Assembly (NCBI RefSeq): GCF_024347635.1
Contig: NZ_AP025510.1
Location: 2,604,001 to 2,668,000 of the forward strand
Source: Vibrio tasmaniensis
GTDB taxonomy: Bacteria > Pseudomonadota > Gammaproteobacteria > Enterobacterales > Vibrionaceae
DNA length: 64,000 nt
Direction of reading: 5' to 3'
A model generated the notes under the pieces. The model made no database searches. It saw nothing but the letters and a program-made list of their open reading frames with translations, and was not told the DNA's origin. The position numbers and the translations under genes were made by a program. The stretch's first letter is position 1. Each line of letters starts with the position of its first letter. Below, piece after piece: positions 60,892 through 64,000 of the stretch.

Positions 60892-63141
60892 CTATTTTTT
60901 ACCTGCTCGAATGAAGCCTGTAAACTCACGCTCTTCGAAATAGTTCAGCATCATACTATAGATGTCACTACCATACGGTTTTGAAAGTGCCTTATTTGCC
61001 AAATCCTGTAATTCAACCAAGTTCGATTGGCGAATCAAATATTTGGTTCTGGCGACGTTCGAAGTATTCATACTTAACGTCTCATACCCTAACCCAATCA
61101 ATAGCAGCGCGCCCATCGGATCACCGGCTAGCTCGCCACAGATACACACAGGCAATTGATATTGCTTACAAGTATCATGAATGTGTTTTAATGCCATGAT
61201 CACCGCTGGGTGCATGGATTCATAGACATCAGAGACTCGTGAATTGTTCCGATCAACCGCTAATAAATATTGCGTTAAGTCGTTGGTACCGACTGAAACA
61301 AAGTCGACCTTATCAGCAATCAGCGGCAGTATGTAAAGCATGGATGGCACTTCGATCATGATACCAACGCGAGGCATACGCACTCGGTTATCAAGCTCGT
61401 GTACTTCATCGTAAGCCTGTTCAATAAGCTGAACCGCATCATCCAGCTCCTGCGCACCTGAAATCATCGGTAATAAAATACTTAAATTCTGACTATCACA
61501 GCTAGCACGCAACATGGCGCGTAGTTGAATAATAAAGATATCTGGGTGATCGAGTGTAAAACGAATACCACGCCAGCCAAGAAATGGATTATCTTCTTCG
61601 ATTGGGAAGTAAGGTAACGCCTTATCCCCACCAATATCCAAGGTTCGCATCACCACTTGCTTCTCTGGGTAGCTCGCGAGTACAGAACGGTATTGCTTGA
61701 ATTGTTCGTCCTCTGACGGAAACCTCTGCTGCAACAAGAAAGAAATTTCGGTTCGATACAGCCCGACCCCATCAACACCTTGGTTGATAGCGATGTTAGT
61801 GTCTGCACTCAAACCCGCATTAAGCAGAATCTCGACTTGCTTGTCGTCTTTCGTTTTTGCCGGTAAGTACAGTTCTCGATTGACCATAGAGGAGAGCTCA
61901 CTCTCTTCTAGAATCAGCCCCCGATACTCTTTGAGCAGGTTTTGAGTCGGCTCAATAAAGATCTCACCACTATACCCGTCAACAATCGCTTGCTTACCAT
62001 TAGCTTGAGCAAGATTTAGGTTAACCCCCATAACAGAAGGAATACCCAAAGCTCGAGATAAAATCGCTGCGTGCGAGTTCGCCGCCCCTTCCAAGGAAAT
62101 AACCGCTAATAGTTTTTCTTTGGGAATAGACGCTAATACAGAGGCCGTTAACTCACGAACCACCAAAATAATCGGTTTATCTAATGTGCGGAGTTCATGT
62201 TCAGAGTTGTGGAGGAAATAGAGCAGTCTTTGCCCAAGCTCTCGGACGTCTTGCGCTCTCTCCCGAAGGTACACATCTGACATACGAGCAAAACGGTTAG
62301 AGTAACTCTCAACAACCTGTCTCAATGCCCAATCTGCTTTGTCGCCTTTCTGAATTTGGCTCTTGAGATCCTTACGCAACATGGGATCGTTGAGTAAGTG
62401 AGTGAACAGGTCAAAGATCGCCAACGCGTCTTTATTGATTTCGCTATCTAAGCGCTTTCGCATCCGCTTAAAGTCATTGAGGGCGTTTTCAACCGCTACC
62501 GCCAACAACTCATGTTCTCTCTCTACATTGAGCGTAGAAGCAGGATAAACATCGGTAAGTTCAGGCTGAGTGTTGTCCCACCACAGGTCACCAATCGCCA
62601 CGCCCGATGAAGCAGCGATACCTTTGGTCGCAGGTAGCTTCTGTTGCTCTAATAGCCAATGGCCTTGAGTTTGAGCGTGCGCCACAATAACCGCAAGTTG
62701 AGCTGAGAGAGTGACAAGGAAGGATTCTTCCATCTCACTGAATAAACGAGGAGACTTCTGCTGAATGACCAATACGCCAAGCACTTGCTTGCGATGGATA
62801 ATCGGAGTGCCGAGAAAAGCGTGATAAACCTTTTCTCCAAGTTCTGGAAAAAACTTATAAGCAGGATGAGCAGACGCTTGCGCAAGGTTGATAGGTTCAG
62901 CACTTCTTTTAACCAGGCCAACCAGACCTTCGTCAAAACCAATGTGAATGCTATTACCTTGGAAGATCAGGCCTTGAGTTGCCATCAACTCAAGGCGCTG
63001 CATATCATTATTTGCCAAATACACGGTGCAACATTCTGTCTGCATCGCGCTGCATGTCTCTTTAACCAAAATATCAAGAGCCGTCGACACATCTTCAACT
63101 CTTGATACGTGTTCAACTATTTCCCTTAGTTGGCTGAGCAT
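60892..63141 (-). CDS. ptsP: Nitrogen PTS enzyme I, PtsP (EI-Ntr)
   Basis: PEP-dependent phosphotransferase that starts the regulatory nitrogen PTS (EI-Ntr, NPr, EIIA-Ntr). 749 residues. Seen: an N-terminal GAF domain (about 1-150; senses glutamine/2-oxoglutarate in E. coli), the PEP-utiliser domain with the phospho-His in GAANSHAAILSRALGIPSVM (about 355), and the C-terminal TIM barrel with EISFLLQQRFPSEDEQFKQY, LPMISGAQELDDA and VCICGELAGDP. It starts 2 bp after rppH ends, the E. coli rppH-ptsP arrangement. Confidence 0.96.
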   Translation of the reverse strand: MLSQLREIVEHVSRVEDVSTALDILVKETCSAMQTECCTVYLANNDMQRLELMATQGLIFQGNSIHIGFDEGLVGLVKRSAEPINLAQASAHPAYKFFPELGEKVYHAFLGTPIIHRKQVLGVLVIQQKSPRLFSEMEESFLVTLSAQLAVIVAHAQTQGHWLLEQQKLPATKGIAASSGVAIGDLWWDNTQPELTDVYPASTLNVEREHELLAVAVENALNDFKRMRKRLDSEINKDALAIFDLFTHLLNDPMLRKDLKSQIQKGDKADWALRQVVESYSNRFARMSDVYLRERAQDVRELGQRLLYFLHNSEHELRTLDKPIILVVRELTASVLASIPKEKLLAVISLEGAANSHAAILSRALGIPSVMGVNLNLAQANGKQAIVDGYSGEIFIEPTQNLLKEYRGLILEESELSSMVNRELYLPAKTKDDKQVEILLNAGLSADTNIAINQGVDGVGLYRTEISFLLQQRFPSEDEQFKQYRSVLASYPEKQVVMRTLDIGGDKALPYFPIEEDNPFLGWRGIRFTLDHPDIFIIQLRAMLRASCDSQNLSILLPMISGAQELDDAVQLIEQAYDEVHELDNRVRMPRVGIMIEVPSMLYILPLIADKVDFVSVGTNDLTQYLLAVDRNNSRVSDVYESMHPAVIMALKHIHDTCKQYQLPVCICGELAGDPMGALLLIGLGYETLSMNTSNVARTKYLIRQSNLVELQDLANKALSKPYGSDIYSMMLNYFEEREFTGFIRAGKK

Positions 63142-63143
63142 GC

Positions 63144-63662
63144 TTAACCTCTACGCAATTTGCGCTTTCCTTTTGTTTTTCGCTCTTTAAACGGCATTGC
63201 TAAAGATGCGAATTCTTTCATCGCTCGACGGTAAACATCTCGCTTGAAAGATACAACTTGTCGAACTGGGTACCAGTAACTCACCCAACGCCAACCATCA
63301 AACTCAGGTGTGCTTCCACGCTGCATATTGATATGCGATTCATCGCAATCTAAGCGTAAAAGAAACCACTTCTGTTTTTGTCCAATACAGACAGGTTTAG
63401 AATCCCACCGAACCAGTCGTTTGGGCAGCTTATAGCGTAACCAATGACGACTTGTCGCGACGATCTTTACATCCTTTTTAGTAAGGCCAACCTCTTCATA
63501 CAACTCGCGGTACATTGCCTGTTCCGGAGTCTCACCTTCATCGATTCCCCCTTGAGGGAATTGCCATGAATGTTGCCCGTATCGTTTAGCCCAGAAGACC
63601 TGACCATGGTTGTTACAGATTACAATACCAACATTTAATCGGTAACCATCGCCATCTATCAC
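63144..63662 (-). CDS. rppH: RNA pyrophosphohydrolase RppH
   Basis: Nudix enzyme that removes pyrophosphate from 5' mRNA ends and triggers RNase E decay. Seen: the Nudix box [22 protein letters not shown] and the C-terminal basic region; 173 residues from GTG 63662, where AGAGG lies 7 nt upstream and the product begins like the family ([17 protein letters not shown]). The longer in-frame start adds a 21-residue stretch with no homologue support. It is the first gene of rppH-ptsP-TauE-lgt-thyA. Confidence 0.93.
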   Translation of the reverse strand: MIDGDGYRLNVGIVICNNHGQVFWAKRYGQHSWQFPQGGIDEGETPEQAMYRELYEEVGLTKKDVKIVATSRHWLRYKLPKRLVRWDSKPVCIGQKQKWFLLRLDCDESHINMQRGSTPEFDGWRWVSYWYPVRQVVSFKRDVYRRAMKEFASLAMPFKERKTKGKRKLRRG

Positions 63663-64000
63663 TGGCCAACCTCTATCTAAATTTTTAATTACACTGATTT
63701 TTCCACATATCCCCAATCGGAGCAAACTTAGTGACGTGACAAGCGCTATATTTATGAATAATAACTACGAATATGGATAAGTTTTGCTCAAATCTTAGTT
63801 ACCCACACAAGAGTGAGACATAGACCACATTTATTCACCTTTTCTGTGAATAACTATGTGAAGAATTACCTTCAATCGTTTTTTTTAATCCATAGATTCA
63901 TCAACACTAAAAACAACCAATCAACCAACTTTATTTTATTTCATTAAAAATCAACAAATTAAATTTGAAACTTAATTTTAAAAAACAATAAAAATGTAAA
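63663..64000. other. Right-edge AT-rich region upstream of rppH
   Basis: About 340 bp without a gene on either strand. It includes the DnaA-box-like cluster and, beyond about 63860, long A/T-rich tracts. The neighbouring gene is outside the window. Confidence 0.6.
63699..63853. promoter_or_regulatory. Cluster of DnaA-box-like sites upstream of rppH
   Basis: Consensus TTATNCACA. Perfect on the minus strand at 63845-63853 (TTATTCACA). One mismatch each at 63699 (TTTTCCACA), 63772 (minus, TTATCCATA), 63799 (TTACCCACA) and 63831 (TTATTCACC). Five near sites in 155 bp. May bind DnaA for regulation or titration; not shown to be an origin. Confidence 0.35.

Noticed and set aside
63663..63725. 21-codon N-terminal extension of rppH
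   Set aside because: The family N-terminus starts at GTG 63662 with a good ribosome site; the extension overlaps a DnaA-box-like site.
63699..64000. Replication origin
   Set aside because: Near-consensus DnaA boxes and AT richness are present, but there are no dnaA, gidA or rctB genes or 13-mers, and flanking genes are not those of a Vibrio origin.

Overview
The window is a chromosomal core region of a Vibrio. The gene content, the gene order and a HlyU-type ArsR regulator with the two characteristic cysteines point to the genus. A Splendidus-clade species is possible, but I cannot prove that without a database search. Almost every gene is a recognisable housekeeping gene. I see no prophage, transposase, integron or CRISPR array.

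Layout. 1-6.2 kb is phosphate and polyphosphate biology: the end of ppk, then ppx, then the convergent pstS-phoR-phoB operon with a Pho box. 6.2-10.5 kb holds rdgC, the tRNA-hydroxylation protein trhP with the ferredoxin yfhL, two small unknown ORFs and mepA. 10.5-16.8 kb is a complete leftward rRNA operon (16S, tRNA-Ala(GGC), 23S, 5S, tRNA-Asp) with P1/P2 promoters and boxA elements. 16.8-29.7 kb follows the enterobacterial order: clpB, pgeF and rluD face bamD, a lytic transglycosylase, raiA and pheA. A pheL leader and attenuator precede pheA. A GGDEF/EAL protein, yjjX and trpR follow. 29.8-41.8 kb carries slt, ettA, a PilZ protein, an M23 peptidase, tyrA-aroF with TyrR boxes, nagZ, anmK, murQ and a DUF2799 lipoprotein. 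42-46.3 kb is a CstA-family transporter followed by a LytS/LytTR two-component pair (BtsS/BtsR type). 46.4-54.9 kb is ispH, fkpB, lspA, ileS, ribF, murJ and rpsT. 55-63.7 kb is hlyU, nhaR, a Na+/phosphate symporter, thyA, lgt, a TauE/SafE permease, ptsP and rppH.

How the genes work together. Phosphate sensing (PhoBR, PstS), storage (Ppk/Ppx) and uptake (NptA) all occur here. Aromatic amino acid synthesis is controlled in several ways: a Phe attenuator on pheA, TyrR boxes on aroF, and the TrpR repressor. Peptidoglycan turnover and recycling is strongly represented by MepA, Slt, an MltF-like enzyme, an M23 peptidase, NagZ, AnmK, MurQ and PgeF.

The most striking non-coding feature is the intergenic region upstream of the CstA-family gene. 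It holds about twelve copies of an ACC(A/G)CT(C/T)A-like octamer, regularly spaced by 20-21 bp. This resembles the half-site and spacing I recall for the E. coli BtsR (YehT) response regulator. The btsS/btsR-like genes lie immediately downstream, so I interpret it as an unusually long LytTR operator array driving the transporter. Other notable structures are three short tandem-repeat tracts (14, 17 and 18 bp units) at gene ends, a 176-bp palindromic MITE-like repeat, a Pho-box-like site facing rdgC, and a DnaA-box-like cluster at the right edge.
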